Source: Candidatus Dormiibacterota bacterium (GTDB lineage Bacteria; Acidobacteriota; Polarisedimenticolia; Gp22-AA2). Taken from it: a DNA stretch of 64,000 bases. This document shows, piece by piece, positions 52,551 to 63,428 of this stretch (the stretch's first letter is position 1; each line of letters opens with the position of its first letter). A program made the translations under genes and the position numbers. The stretch is from the NCBI GenBank assembly GCA_035635555.1, contig DASQAT010000035.1:124001-188000 (forward strand), read 5' to 3'. The notes under the pieces are model-generated. The model saw only the letters and a list, made by a program, of their open reading frames with translations. It did no database searches and was not told the origin of the DNA.

Positions 52551-53729
52551 CTATCCGGGAAAGGTCTCGGCGACGGCGACCGTCGTGCGCGCGCCGCGCG
52601 TCTCGAGATCGCGGAAGAAGGCCGCGGGATCGACGGCCTGCTCGGGGGGCAGCGCACCGGCCTGCTTCATCTGTCCGCGCGCGATCCTTCGCGCCACGAT
52701 GGCCGGAGGCGAGGCGACCAGCATCGTGCCGCCCGAGATCCCCCACGCCTTGTGCGGCCAGGCGATCGTCTCGACCCGGCCGGTCACCGGTTTCCCCGCG
52801 CGGGTGCCGCGCACCTCGGTCACGATGTCCTTGAAGCCGAGGCTCCCCTTGCGTTCGGTCTGGGGCGCGCGCTTCAGGACCTCGACCAGCACGTCGCGCG
52901 GCCGCACCTTCATGCCGCGCACCTCGATCGGCTCGCCCGAGGCCATGCCGATCTGCGCCAGGAACTGCAGCTGCCGGAGCGCCTTCTCCGAGTAGCCGAA
53001 GAACGAGATCTTGAAGAAGCAGTCCTTGATCCCCTTCGGGCCGTAGGTCAGGGGCAGAGTCGCGACCTCGGAGTGCAGCGACAGGTGCACTTTCGAAACT
53101 CCTATCGGGTCCTGGAAGCGGTACAGCTCCTCTTCGCCGAGCGGCTCGGTCTCCAGGAACCTGCCCTCCCTGAACACGACCGGCGGCTGGGTGATCTCGT
53201 CGAAGATCGTCTGGATCGAGTAGGCCCATGCAAGGGAGTCGCCCATGTCGGGTGTGGCGCCGTTGTAGATCCGGATCGACTCGACGCTGTCGAATCCGTC
53301 GGCGACGGTGCGCGCCTGCACGTTCGCGATTCCCGGGCAGGACCCGAGACCCAGGACCGCCAGAAGACCCGTCTTCTTGAATTCGCCGTGCAGCTCGAGC
53401 TGCTTGCGCGTGGTGTGGAACAACCCGCCCAGGTCGATGTAGTGCGTCTTCGCCTCGAGGCAGGCGCGCATGATGGGGACATTGAAATAGTACTGCACCG
53501 AATTGACGACGCACGCGGCGCCCTTGAGGAGAGCGACGAGCGCGGTGCTGTCGGTGACGTCGGCCCTGACCGCGCTCACCCCGGGGCGGGCCAGCGTCCC
53601 GGCCACCTTCCTCGCCCCGTCCAGATCGAGGTCGGCGACGACGATCTCCTCGACCTCCCTGTCGTCGGCCAGGTCCCGCACGATGGAGCGTCCGATGATC
53701 CCGGCCCCGCCCAGCACCACGATCCGCAC
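52551..53729 (-). CDS. Saccharopine-dehydrogenase-family protein
   Basis: A 392-residue NAD(P)-binding protein. VRIVVLGGAGIIGRSIVRDL is the Rossmann loop; ADLDLDGARKVAGTLARPG and CVVNSVQYYFN follow; the middle is HYIDLGGLF and LGLGSCPGIANV. This matches the Lys9/saccharopine dehydrogenase-like group found in many bacteria without lysine-degradation genes, so the reaction is uncertain. GTG 53729 after GGGAGG is the chosen start; an upstream open frame lacks a site. It is convergent with the hydrolase gene. Confidence 0.82.
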   Translation of the reverse strand: MRIVVLGGAGIIGRSIVRDLADDREVEEIVVADLDLDGARKVAGTLARPGVSAVRADVTDSTALVALLKGAACVVNSVQYYFNVPIMRACLEAKTHYIDLGGLFHTTRKQLELHGEFKKTGLLAVLGLGSCPGIANVQARTVADGFDSVESIRIYNGATPDMGDSLAWAYSIQTIFDEITQPPVVFREGRFLETEPLGEEELYRFQDPIGVSKVHLSLHSEVATLPLTYGPKGIKDCFFKISFFGYSEKALRQLQFLAQIGMASGEPIEVRGMKVRPRDVLVEVLKRAPQTERKGSLGFKDIVTEVRGTRAGKPVTGRVETIAWPHKAWGISGGTMLVASPPAIVARRIARGQMKQAGALPPEQAVDPAAFFRDLETRGARTTVAVAETFPG

Positions 53730-53925
53730 GCCCCGCCTCCCGCGTTCCCGCGGCCCGTCAAGCCGGCCGCGACGTGAAACGCCCGTCGATGCAACGATGC
53801 GTCGCATGCTAGCGTTTCCGCCGAATCCGAGTCAACGTCCCGCCGGCCCTGTCGGGCCAGGTTGCGCGCGGCCTTTCCGTTCCAATGAGAAGATGACATG
53901 AGCGTGTCCTGCCCTGCCACGAAGA

Positions 53926-54067
53926 ACCGCGGAGGTCCGTGGCGGGCCTGCCGCAGGGGCGCGCCGATTTTGAGCCGCGCCATGCATGTGACGATGGACA
54001 CTCGTTGGGCCGCGCGAACGAACATGAGGCGAGCCCCTGCGGCAGGCCCGCCACCGGGCACCGCGGT
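53926..54067. repeat. 142-bp long-armed inverted repeat
   Basis: Left arm 53926-53965 and right arm 54028-54067 (40 bases each) are complementary with five mismatches. The inner 22 bases, GTGGCGGGCCTGCCGCAGGG onward (53939-53960), match the right arm (54033-54054) perfectly. A 62-base unpaired centre separates them. It lies between the acyl-CoA dehydrogenase stop and the saccharopine-like gene start. A folded RNA, a non-autonomous mobile-element (MITE-like) remnant or a very large terminator are possible. No target-site duplication seen. The rest of the 354-base gap (53730-54083) holds no other feature. Confidence 0.75.
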
Positions 54068-54083
54068 CATCCCGAAGGGCAGT

Positions 54084-55850
54084 TCAGGCGATCAGGTCTT
54101 CGCCGAAGCCGTTCTGATCGTAGGCGAGGTCGCTGACGCGCACGAGGTTTCTGTCCTGGTTGTGGGTGACCTGGTGCAGACGACGGCGGATGCGTCGCCA
54201 GGCGGCGTTGCCGAACGTCCGCGTGAGGAGGATGTCCCGCTTCGCCTTGTCGGTCCCGTCCTCCCGGATGCGGGTGTTGGCGCGCGACAGGCAGGCGATG
54301 AGCGCGTACAGGTCTCCGGCCGACTCCGAGAGCCGCTCCTGGATGAACTCGCGCTCGAGGATCACCTTTCCATGCTCGCGCAGGGCGGCTTCGGCTGTGG
54401 TGGACAGCGCCTCGGCGTAGTGGGCCGCGCGCACGGCGGTTTTCTGCAACAGCGGGTGGATGTCCGGGAACTGCTCGTCGGTGATCGCCTGCCGGATCTT
54501 CTTCAGGGCGAAGTCGGACAGGACGCCGATCTGGGAGATCGGATCGCTCAGGGCCCGCCCGACCTTCTTCAGCTCCTCGCCCAGCTTCTGGATGCCGGCC
54601 AGGGTCACGAAGGCGCGCAGGATCTCGTTCGTGCCCTCGAAGATCATGTTGATGCGGCAGTCGCGCAGGTAGCGCTCGTACGGGTACTCCTTGATGAAAC
54701 CGTTTCCGCCGGCGATCTGCACGGCGTGGTTCACCACGCGCCAGGCGTTCTCCGAGGAGAAGATCTTGCAGAGGGCCGACTCGATGGAGTAGTCGACGTC
54801 GCCGCGCTCCGCCAGACCGGTGGTCAGGTAGACCATGCTCTCGGCGGCGTAGGTGCCGGTCATCATCTCGGCGACCTTGTCGCGGATCATCTCGAACTCG
54901 GCGATCGGGCGTTCGAACTGGCGGCGCTGCTTCGCGTACTCGACGCTGCGATCGATCATCTCCTTGGCGCCGCCGACGGCCCCCGCGGCGAGGGACACGC
55001 GGCCGTCGTTGAGGATCTCCATGGCGTACTTGAAGCCGCGCCCGGGCTCGCCGAGCAGGTTGTCCTTCGGCACCGGCACGTTCTCGAGGTACAGGTCGGT
55101 CGTGGACGAGCCCTTCAGGCCGAGCTTGTCCTCCTCCTTGCCGGTCGAGACTCCGGGCAGGTCGCGCGTCACCACGAAGGCGCTGATCCTGTCCTCGCCG
55201 CCGACCTGCATGCGCGCGAACACCGTGAACAGGCCCGCCTTGCCTCCGTTGGTGATGAAGCGCTTGCCGCCGGTCAGGACGTAGACCTGGCGCGCCTCAT
55301 CCCACACGGCGCGGGTCTTGAGGGACGCGGCATCCGACCCCGAGTCGGGCTCGGTCAGGGCGTAGGCGCACAGGAGATCCCCTTTCGCGACGGCCGGCAG
55401 CCAGCGCCTCTTCTGGGCCTCGCTGCCGTGCAGGAGGATCCCCTTGCTGCCGATCCCGAGGTGCGCGCCGAGGATCGTGCAGGTCGCCGCGCAGAAGTGG
55501 CAGGTCTCCTCCATCAGGCGGCAGTACGAGGTGATCGACAGTCCGCCGCCGCCGTACTCTTCGGGGATGGTGAGCCCCAGGAGACCGAGCTCCTTCAGCT
55601 CGCGCACCTGCGCCTCGGGGAAGACGGCCGCCTTGTCGATGGCGGCGCCATCCAGGCGCTCGCGCGCCCACGCTCGAAACGACTCCAGGACCAGGTTCAG
55701 CGTCTCCCTGTCCTCCGCGTCCTGCCGCGGATACGGGAACACCATCCCCGCCTCGAGACGGCCGCTGAACAGCGACTTCATGAAGCTCGCTGGCGCCGCG
55801 GCGGCCGCCGGACGGGCCTTGCTCCCGGTCTGGACCATCGGGGTTGCCAC
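54084..55850 (-). CDS. Acyl-CoA dehydrogenase (long-chain type)
   Basis: A 588-residue flavoprotein. LTIPEEYGGGGLSITSY is in the N-terminal domain, AYALTEPDSGSDAASLKT the acyl-CoA/FAD motif, and RINMIFEGTNEILRAFV supplies the catalytic Glu. A C-terminal extension of about 150 residues, as in very-long-chain dehydrogenases, follows. It introduces the first double bond of fatty-acid oxidation, passing electrons to ETF. It lies one base after the FadJ-like stop and ends the operon of that gene, the thiolase and the sigma-54 activator. Confidence 0.92.
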   Translation of the reverse strand: MATPMVQTGSKARPAAAAAPASFMKSLFSGRLEAGMVFPYPRQDAEDRETLNLVLESFRAWARERLDGAAIDKAAVFPEAQVRELKELGLLGLTIPEEYGGGGLSITSYCRLMEETCHFCAATCTILGAHLGIGSKGILLHGSEAQKRRWLPAVAKGDLLCAYALTEPDSGSDAASLKTRAVWDEARQVYVLTGGKRFITNGGKAGLFTVFARMQVGGEDRISAFVVTRDLPGVSTGKEEDKLGLKGSSTTDLYLENVPVPKDNLLGEPGRGFKYAMEILNDGRVSLAAGAVGGAKEMIDRSVEYAKQRRQFERPIAEFEMIRDKVAEMMTGTYAAESMVYLTTGLAERGDVDYSIESALCKIFSSENAWRVVNHAVQIAGGNGFIKEYPYERYLRDCRINMIFEGTNEILRAFVTLAGIQKLGEELKKVGRALSDPISQIGVLSDFALKKIRQAITDEQFPDIHPLLQKTAVRAAHYAEALSTTAEAALREHGKVILEREFIQERLSESAGDLYALIACLSRANTRIREDGTDKAKRDILLTRTFGNAAWRRIRRRLHQVTHNQDRNLVRVSDLAYDQNGFGEDLIA

Positions 55851-55851
55851 G

Positions 55852-58131
55852 TTACTCCTTCTCGAAAAAGGCCCGCCCCTCGCGCGCCATCTCCAGCAGA
55901 AGCCGGGTCGCCAGGAAGCGCGGACCGTGCCGGCCGGCGAGGGCCTCGAGACCCTGCACGACCGCGGTGAGGCCGAGCGTGTCGGCGTGACGCAGGAGAC
56001 CGCCGCGGAACGGCGGGAAACCGGTGCCGAGGACCATCGCCAGATCGACGTGCGAGGGATTGGCGACGACGCCGGCCTCGAGGCACCGTGCCGCCTCGTT
56101 GATCATCGGCAGGACGAGCCGCGTCTCGGTCGGCCCGGCGTCCACGTGCTCCCGGGGCCGGGCGGAGATCAACGCGTACACCGCCTCGTTCACGTCGCGC
56201 GGCGGCCCCTCGGATCGGCTCGTCCTGCGCCGGGGGGCGGGTCGCCCGCCGCCGGGACCGCCGCCGTCGTCCGCACCCCCGTCGTCCGGGCCGTCCGGGT
56301 GGATGTAGAACCCGCGTCCCGTCTTGCGCCCGAGCCACCCCTTGTCCTTGAGAATCTGCAGCGCGGTGGAGCGCGGGGCGCGATCGCGGAAGGCCTCGGA
56401 GAGAACGCCGGCGACGTGGTTGGCGACGTCGATGCCGATCTGATCGAGGAGCGCCAGGGGACCCATCGGCATCCCGAAGTCGAGCATGACGCGGTCGATC
56501 TCGTCGATCCTGCCCCCCTCCTCGATCATCACGAGCGACTCGCCGAGATAGGTCATCAGGATGCGGTTCACCAGGAAGCCGGGGGCGTCTCCGACGACGA
56601 TCGGAGTCTTGCCGATGCGCTTGGCCAGAGCGACCGCGGTCGCCACCGCCTCCTGCGACGTGCGCGGGCCCTTGATCACCTCGACCAGCGGCATCTTGTG
56701 GACCGGGTTGAAGAAATGCAGGCCGACGACGTCCTCGGGGCGGCGCGCCTCCTTGCCGATGGCCTCGATCGGCAGGGACGACGTGTTGGTCGCGAAGATG
56801 AATCCCTCCGGCACGACCGCCTCGACTTCGCGCAGCACCTTGTGCTTGACCGCCAGCGACTCGACGACCGCCTCGATCACGACGTCCGAGCGGCGCAGGC
56901 CGGTGTACTCGAGTGTCGGCTGGATCAGGGCCGCCTTCTGGTCGCGCTCGCGCCGGCTCAGGCGCCCCTTCCTGACCTCCTCCTGGTAGAGGTCGTGCGC
57001 GTGGCGGATGCCACGCGACAGCGCCTGAGGGTCGATGTCCTTCAGCCGGACTTCGACACCGCTGCGCGCCAGCGCCTGCGCGATGCCTCCACCCATGACG
57101 CCGGCCCCGATCACCGCGGCGGCCCGGACGTCCCGCGGCCGGACGGCAGGATCGTCGACCCCCGGGTCGCGGCGCGCGGCGCGCTGCATGAGGAAGATGG
57201 ACACGAGGTTCTTGCTGGTGCGCGAGGCGGCGAGAGGACCGAGAAGCTCGGCCTCGCGCAGCAATCCTTCCGCCATCCCGTGGCGCAGCCCGTGGAGGAC
57301 CGCCTCGAGCGCCCGGTACGGGGCCGGGTAGTGGACCTCGGCGACGCGCTTCCTGAGACCGCGGCGGGCGAACTGCGAGGCCAGCGCGAGACGCGCCAGG
57401 TGCACCGGGTTCAGCCGGGCCAGGGTGGAGTCGGGCAGCCGTCGGCGGGGCCGCCGCCGGCCCTCGGCCGCGTCCATCACCAGCTTCTCGGCCGCCTCCA
57501 GGAGCAGCTCGGAGGGCACGATCTCGTCGGCCAGACCGATGCTCACGGCGCGGCGGGCGTTCGCGCTGCGGCCCGTCAGGATCATGTCGAGGCCCGGGGC
57601 CAGGCCGACCAGGCGCGGCAGGCGCTGCGTCCCGCCCCAGCCGGGCATGATCCCGAGACGGACTTCCGGGAGCCCGATCTCGACGCGCGGGTCGTCGGCG
57701 ACGATCCGGAAATGACAGGAGAGGACGAGCTCGGTCCCGCCCCCGAGGCAGGTGCCGTTGATGGCGGCCACCACCGGGAAGGGCAGACGCTCGACCGCGT
57801 CGAACAGACGCTGTCCCTTGCGCGAGGCGTGCTCGGCGTCCTGGATCGAGCGCAGGGCGCGGATCTCGTTGACGTCGGCCCCGGCGATGAACGACGCCGG
57901 CTTGGCGCTCATGACCACCAGCCCGCGGACGTTCTTGTCGTGCGACGCCTGGTCGATCAGGATCTCGAGGACCGCGACGACGGGCGCGGTCAGGAGATTC
58001 ACCTTGTCGTGCGGCTTATCGAAGATCAGGAAGGCGAGACCGTCGCGGCGGGTCTCCAGGACGACACCCGGCCCCTCCATCGACAGGGTCTTCTCCCCCG
58101 TCTCGGACACGGCCGCCCGTTTGGCCTCCAT
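55852..58131 (-). CDS. fadJ: FadJ-like enoyl-CoA hydratase/3-hydroxyacyl-CoA dehydrogenase
   Basis: A 759-residue bifunctional enzyme. Residues about 20-230 are the crotonase domain (GTCLGGGTELVLSCH; EVRLGIMPGWGGTQRLPRLVG, whose Glu is catalytic). From about 335 the dehydrogenase begins (VIGAGVMGGGIAQALARSGVEV), with GLHFFNPVHKMPLVEVIKG holding its catalytic His, and the C-terminal helical domain to 759. Length and lack of an isomerase-type hint fit FadJ rather than FadB. ATG 58131 after GGAGG; an upstream frame continues open inside the thiolase gene. Confidence 0.88.
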   Translation of the reverse strand: MEAKRAAVSETGEKTLSMEGPGVVLETRRDGLAFLIFDKPHDKVNLLTAPVVAVLEILIDQASHDKNVRGLVVMSAKPASFIAGADVNEIRALRSIQDAEHASRKGQRLFDAVERLPFPVVAAINGTCLGGGTELVLSCHFRIVADDPRVEIGLPEVRLGIMPGWGGTQRLPRLVGLAPGLDMILTGRSANARRAVSIGLADEIVPSELLLEAAEKLVMDAAEGRRRPRRRLPDSTLARLNPVHLARLALASQFARRGLRKRVAEVHYPAPYRALEAVLHGLRHGMAEGLLREAELLGPLAASRTSKNLVSIFLMQRAARRDPGVDDPAVRPRDVRAAAVIGAGVMGGGIAQALARSGVEVRLKDIDPQALSRGIRHAHDLYQEEVRKGRLSRRERDQKAALIQPTLEYTGLRRSDVVIEAVVESLAVKHKVLREVEAVVPEGFIFATNTSSLPIEAIGKEARRPEDVVGLHFFNPVHKMPLVEVIKGPRTSQEAVATAVALAKRIGKTPIVVGDAPGFLVNRILMTYLGESLVMIEEGGRIDEIDRVMLDFGMPMGPLALLDQIGIDVANHVAGVLSEAFRDRAPRSTALQILKDKGWLGRKTGRGFYIHPDGPDDGGADDGGGPGGGRPAPRRRTSRSEGPPRDVNEAVYALISARPREHVDAGPTETRLVLPMINEAARCLEAGVVANPSHVDLAMVLGTGFPPFRGGLLRHADTLGLTAVVQGLEALAGRHGPRFLATRLLLEMAREGRAFFEKE

Positions 58132-58178
58132 GCGCGCATCCTCCGATCGATCGTGCGACCCGCTGCCGGTAAGATGCT

Positions 58179-59465
58179 CTACGACCGCTCCAAGATCAAG
58201 GCCGCGCCCTGGCCCCCGCCGATGCACAGCGAGGCCAGCCCCAGACCCAGGTCGCGGCGCGCCATCTCCTTCAAGAGGGTCAACGCCAGCCGCGCTCCCG
58301 AGCAGCCGACCGGGTGACCGAGCGCGATGGCGCCGCCGTTCACATTCGTGATCTCGGGTTTGATCTCCCCCAGCGCCGCCTTCAGCCCCAGCTCGTTCGC
58401 GGCGAACTCGGCGGAGGCGAACGCCTGGCGCACCGCCAGGACCTGCGCGGCGAACGCCTCGTTGATCTCGACGAGCTGCACGTCCCGCAGCACGGCGCCG
58501 GCGCGCTCCAGGGCGACGGCGGTCGCGTACACCGGTCCCAGGCCCATCACCGCGGGGTCGAGTCCCGCGAACCCGTACGATCGGATCCGCCCGAGGTACG
58601 GCAGACCGAGCTCGCGCGCGCGCTCCTCGGAGGCGATCACGAGCGACGCCGCGCCGTCGGTGAGCATGCAGGAGTTGCCGGCCGTCACCGTCCCCCACGT
58701 CCTGTCGAAGGCCGGCTTCAGGCGCGCGAGCTGCTCCAGCGTCTGGTCCTCGCGCGGCCCGATGTCGTCCAGGACCGGCTGGAACCGCGGCGGGGGGTAG
58801 ACCGGGACGATCTCCTGGCGCAGACGATCGCGCGCCGCCACGGCGCGCCTGTGGCTCTCGAGCGCGAAGGCGTCCTGCTCCTGGCGCGTCACGTGGAAGC
58901 GGCGCGCCAGGACCTCGGCGGTCTCCCCCATGTTCAGGCCGCAGATGGCGTCACGCAGCCCCACCTCGAGAGCCGAGACGGGACGGAGGTCCCTCAGACG
59001 CGCCTTCCACAGGGCGGCCAGACGCTGCGGCAGGGTGCGGGCGCGCCGGAACCTCATGAGATCGTCGGTGAACGCCTGCCCGAGCTGGAACGGGATGCGC
59101 GACATCGACTCGACGCCGCCGGCGATGATGACGTCGGCGGCGCCCGACTCGATGCGATGGAACGCGCTGACGATCGCCTGGATCCCCGACCCGCAGTTCT
59201 GGTTGACCGTGAAGCCCGGAACGCGGCGCGGCACGCCGGCCTTCAGCGCCGCCACACGGGCGATGGTCGTGGATTCCGCGGGCTGGGCGATGCTGCCGAT
59301 GATCACCTCGTCCACCAGGCGCGGGTCCAGCTCGACGCGGGCCATCGCCTCCGCGATGGTGATGCGGCAGAGCTCGTCGGCCGGCACCTGATTGAGAACG
59401 CCCCAGGACCTGCAGAAGGGCGTCCTGACCCCGTCCACGATGACGACGCCGCGCCGCGGGCTCAC
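58179..59465 (-). CDS. fadI: Acetyl-CoA C-acyltransferase (thiolase)
   Basis: A 428-residue thiolase. VNQNCGSGIQAIVSA carries the acyl-accepting Cys, NVNGGAIALGHPVGCSGARL the His and the general region, and CIGGGQGAALILE the second Cys. It cleaves 3-ketoacyl-CoA. The sequence is nearer FadI than acetoacetyl-CoA thiolases in length, which fits its FadJ neighbour. It follows the sigma-54 activator by 34 bases. Confidence 0.88.
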   Translation of the reverse strand: MSPRRGVVIVDGVRTPFCRSWGVLNQVPADELCRITIAEAMARVELDPRLVDEVIIGSIAQPAESTTIARVAALKAGVPRRVPGFTVNQNCGSGIQAIVSAFHRIESGAADVIIAGGVESMSRIPFQLGQAFTDDLMRFRRARTLPQRLAALWKARLRDLRPVSALEVGLRDAICGLNMGETAEVLARRFHVTRQEQDAFALESHRRAVAARDRLRQEIVPVYPPPRFQPVLDDIGPREDQTLEQLARLKPAFDRTWGTVTAGNSCMLTDGAASLVIASEERARELGLPYLGRIRSYGFAGLDPAVMGLGPVYATAVALERAGAVLRDVQLVEINEAFAAQVLAVRQAFASAEFAANELGLKAALGEIKPEITNVNGGAIALGHPVGCSGARLALTLLKEMARRDLGLGLASLCIGGGQGAALILERS

Positions 59466-59499
59466 GAACGCGGCCGCCGCGCGCTCGCGAGGGCCTGCC

Positions 59500-60987
<1,488 letters not shown>

Positions 60988-61065
60988 GGGACCCCGGGCT
61001 TCATGACCGCGCGCGTCATCGGGTGGCCCCCGGATCTTAGTCCGTCGGCGGGGAAAGGCACACAC

Positions 61066-61097
61066 AAAAAAGCGGGGCCCGCCGCGCGGGCCCCGCT
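61066..61097 (-). terminator. Intrinsic terminator of degP
   Basis: An 11-bp perfect stem (61071-61081 with 61087-61097), five-base loop, and in the minus direction a run of T (plus-strand A at 61066-61071). It lies 39 bases after the DegP stop. Confidence 0.85.
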
Positions 61098-61135
61098 GGT
61101 ATCGCGAAGACAGGCCGGGTCGTTCCGGCGCGGGG

Positions 61136-62728
61136 CTATTCCCCCTCCTCCTGCGGCGTGCTCAGGCGGAGCGTCACGTAGCGCGAGATCGGATCGCCGC
61201 CCGTCCGGCCGGAGGGGCTGATGACGTACAGCACCACGAGCCCCCCTTCCTTGACCTTCCCCAGCTCGCGCCGGTATTCCGCAACGCTCTTCACCGGCAC
61301 GCGGTTGACTTCGAGGATCACGTCCCCCTCTCCGAGCCCCTTCTCGAACGCCTCCGAGACTCTCGACACGCGCGTCACGAGGACGCCCTTGGTGTCGTCC
61401 GGGAGATCGAGCTTGTCCAGGACCTCCGGGCTCACGTCGTCCACGGAGATTCCGAGCTTCTTCTCGTTCGGCTCCTCGCTGCGCCCGCCCTTCTCGGGGA
61501 CGGCCGCCTCCTTGCCGATGTGCTCGCTCCGATCGGCCAGCTTGGCGGTGAGCGTGCTCTCCTTGCCGTTGCGCAGCACGGTCAGCTTCACGGTCGAGCC
61601 GGGCTCCTTCGCCGAGACCTGCCGCACGACCTCGTTCGTGCTTCCCACCGGCTTGCCGTCCACGGCGACGATCACGTCACCGCGCTTCAGGCCCGCCGAC
61701 TCCGCGGGCAGGCCGGGCTTCACCGAGTTCACCAGGGCGCCCTTGTCGGTCGAGAGACCGAACGCTTCCTGGAGATCCGGCGTGATTTCCGCCAGCTCGA
61801 TCCCCAGGTAACCGCGGGACACCTTCCCCTTGGTCCTGAGCTGGCTCATGATGTCCCGGGCCACGTTGATCGGGACCGCGAAGCCGATACCCTGGCCGAC
61901 GCTGCTGATGGCGGTGTTCACTCCCACGACGTCGCCGCCCAGGTTGACCAGCGGGCCGCCCGAGTTTCCGAAGTTGATCGCGGCATCCGTCTGGATGAAA
62001 TTGTCGAGGGAGAAGTCGCGCGACAGGTCGCGCAGAACGCGTCCCTTGGCGCTCACCACGCCGACGGTCACGGTGTGGTCGTAGTTGAGCGGGTTGCCCA
62101 CCGCCATCACCCAGTCGCCGACCCGCATCGTCTCCGAATCGCCGAGGGACAGGTACGGCAGCTTCTTGTCGCTCTTGATCTTGATCAGGGCGATGTCGGT
62201 CGAGGGGTCGGTGCCCACCACGTCGGCCATGTAGTCGCGGCGGTCGCCGGTGAGGTTGACCTTGATCTTGGAGGCGTCCTCGACCACGTGATAGTTGGTC
62301 AGGATGTATCCGTCATCGCTGATCAGGAAGCCCGACCCGCCGCTGACCTCGATACGGGGTTCCTCCTGCTGCTCGGGCGAGAAGCGGCGTCGCTGCTCGG
62401 GCCCGAAGAAGAACTCGAACGGATCGCCGTGGAAGGGAGCCCGACCACCGCGCCCCTTCGATTTCACCGTCTCGGTCGAAGTGATGCTGACCACCGCCGG
62501 GTTGACCCTGTCGGCGATGTCGGCGAACGAGACCGGCGCGCCGATGGGGGCCCCGTGACCGGCGGCCAGCTGGGCCCGGGCCGCGGCATGCAGGGGCCGA
62601 TCGTCCGCCGTCTCCCCGGCGGCGTGTCCCGGAGTGGTGAGGTGGAGGCCGCCGGCCACCACCATGCCGAAAATCATCGAGGCCGCCGCTATCAATGCAA
62701 GCGTGACCGGTTGACCACTTCTTTTCAT
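61136..62728 (-). CDS. degP: Periplasmic serine protease DegP/HtrA
   Basis: A 530-residue exported protease. A signal anchor occupies about 9-30. The catalytic triad is His in LTNYHVVED, Asp in DIALIKI and Ser in NFGNSGGPLV. Two PDZ domains follow (RGYLGIELAEITPDLQ and KKLGISVDDVSPEV) with a Glu/Lys-rich linker. DegP degrades or chaperones misfolded envelope proteins. I chose ATG 62728, nine bases from GGAG; ATGs at 62734 and 62737 are nearly as likely. An excellent promoter lies upstream and a terminator downstream, so it is a single unit. Confidence 0.92.
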   Translation of the reverse strand: MKRSGQPVTLALIAAASMIFGMVVAGGLHLTTPGHAAGETADDRPLHAAARAQLAAGHGAPIGAPVSFADIADRVNPAVVSITSTETVKSKGRGGRAPFHGDPFEFFFGPEQRRRFSPEQQEEPRIEVSGGSGFLISDDGYILTNYHVVEDASKIKVNLTGDRRDYMADVVGTDPSTDIALIKIKSDKKLPYLSLGDSETMRVGDWVMAVGNPLNYDHTVTVGVVSAKGRVLRDLSRDFSLDNFIQTDAAINFGNSGGPLVNLGGDVVGVNTAISSVGQGIGFAVPINVARDIMSQLRTKGKVSRGYLGIELAEITPDLQEAFGLSTDKGALVNSVKPGLPAESAGLKRGDVIVAVDGKPVGSTNEVVRQVSAKEPGSTVKLTVLRNGKESTLTAKLADRSEHIGKEAAVPEKGGRSEEPNEKKLGISVDDVSPEVLDKLDLPDDTKGVLVTRVSRVSEAFEKGLGEGDVILEVNRVPVKSVAEYRRELGKVKEGGLVVLYVISPSGRTGGDPISRYVTLRLSTPQEEGE

Positions 62729-62753
62729 GGACATCATCTCCTTGAGGAAAGTC

Positions 62754-62782
62754 AGTATAGGCCCGCCCCGATCCTCCGTCAA
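62754..62782 (-). promoter_or_regulatory. Promoter of degP
   Basis: On the minus strand TTGACG (62782-62777), 17 bases, TATACT (62759-62754). The leader before ATG 62728 is about 20 bases. No heat-shock (CIRCE) or sigma-E-type element was recognised. Confidence 0.75.
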
Positions 62783-62814
62783 GGACGCGGGAAAAGGCTG
62801 TAAGTCCTGCCTCA

Positions 62815-63252
62815 TCAACGCGGGATCAGCGGGTCCACCGGGCGCGGGCAGGCCGCCCCGGAAAGGGCGGCGCGCACGGAAGCCAGAAGGTGCGCGGTGT
62901 CGATCGGCTTCTCGATGACCTCCACGACGCCGAGCCGGGCCGCCTCGACCCTGAGCTCGTGGCTCAGAAGCGCGCTGATCAGGATGACGGCCGGCACACC
63001 GCCGGTCGTGCCCTGCGTACCGAGGGCCGCGGCCACACGCCGCCTCAAGCCGGCCAGAAGAGCGAGCCCGCTGGTGTGCGGCATGCGCTGATCGAGGATG
63101 AGAAGATCGATTTCCTGGAGGCTTTCAGGATCGGTCATCACCTTCTCGGAGTCCTCCGACAGGAGGACACGGTGCCCCAGCCTTCGGAGCAGCCGTCCGT
63201 ACGACTGCAGGACGGCCGGATCGTCGTCCACAACGAGAATCGTCTTGGTCAT
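62815..63252 (-). CDS. Receiver-only response regulator
   Basis: A 145-residue protein with just a receiver domain. TILVVDDDPAV has the acidic pair, LLILDQRMPHTSG the phospho-Asp near 55, and VIEKPID the conserved Lys. No output domain follows, so it probably acts by protein-protein contact, as in CheY-like or phosphorelay proteins. A perfect-match sigma-54 promoter lies just upstream, and a sigma-54 activator gene follows upstream on the same strand. The expected transcription start leaves only a seven-base leader and no Shine-Dalgarno site. Confidence 0.85.
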   Translation of the reverse strand: MTKTILVVDDDPAVLQSYGRLLRRLGHRVLLSEDSEKVMTDPESLQEIDLLILDQRMPHTSGLALLAGLRRRVAAALGTQGTTGGVPAVILISALLSHELRVEAARLGVVEVIEKPIDTAHLLASVRAALSGAACPRPVDPLIPR

Positions 63253-63270
63253 GACATCCGGGATCGGACA

Positions 63271-63285
63271 GCAAGCGGTGTGCCA
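63271..63285 (-). promoter_or_regulatory. Strong sigma-54 promoter of receiver gene
   Basis: On the minus strand TGGCAC (63285-63280), five bases, TTGC (63274-63271), then T. Every core position of the -24/-12 consensus matches. Confidence 0.75.
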
Positions 63286-63428
63286 TGGAAAAGTGGGAGC
63301 GGGTGGGCAGCCCGCCTGCCCACTAACATCTTGCGGCCGGGATGGTTAGGTCCGGAAGCCTCGGGGCGACGCGTGCGCTCCCCGGGTCGAGGCGTGGTGA
63401 TTGTGGCGCGCCAATTTGACGCCCGCGT

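Noticed and set aside
53898-55970. A 690-codon plus-strand frame opposite acyl-CoA dehydrogenase
   Set aside because: The minus-strand acyl-CoA dehydrogenase has full conserved motifs; this frame also crosses the inverted repeat.
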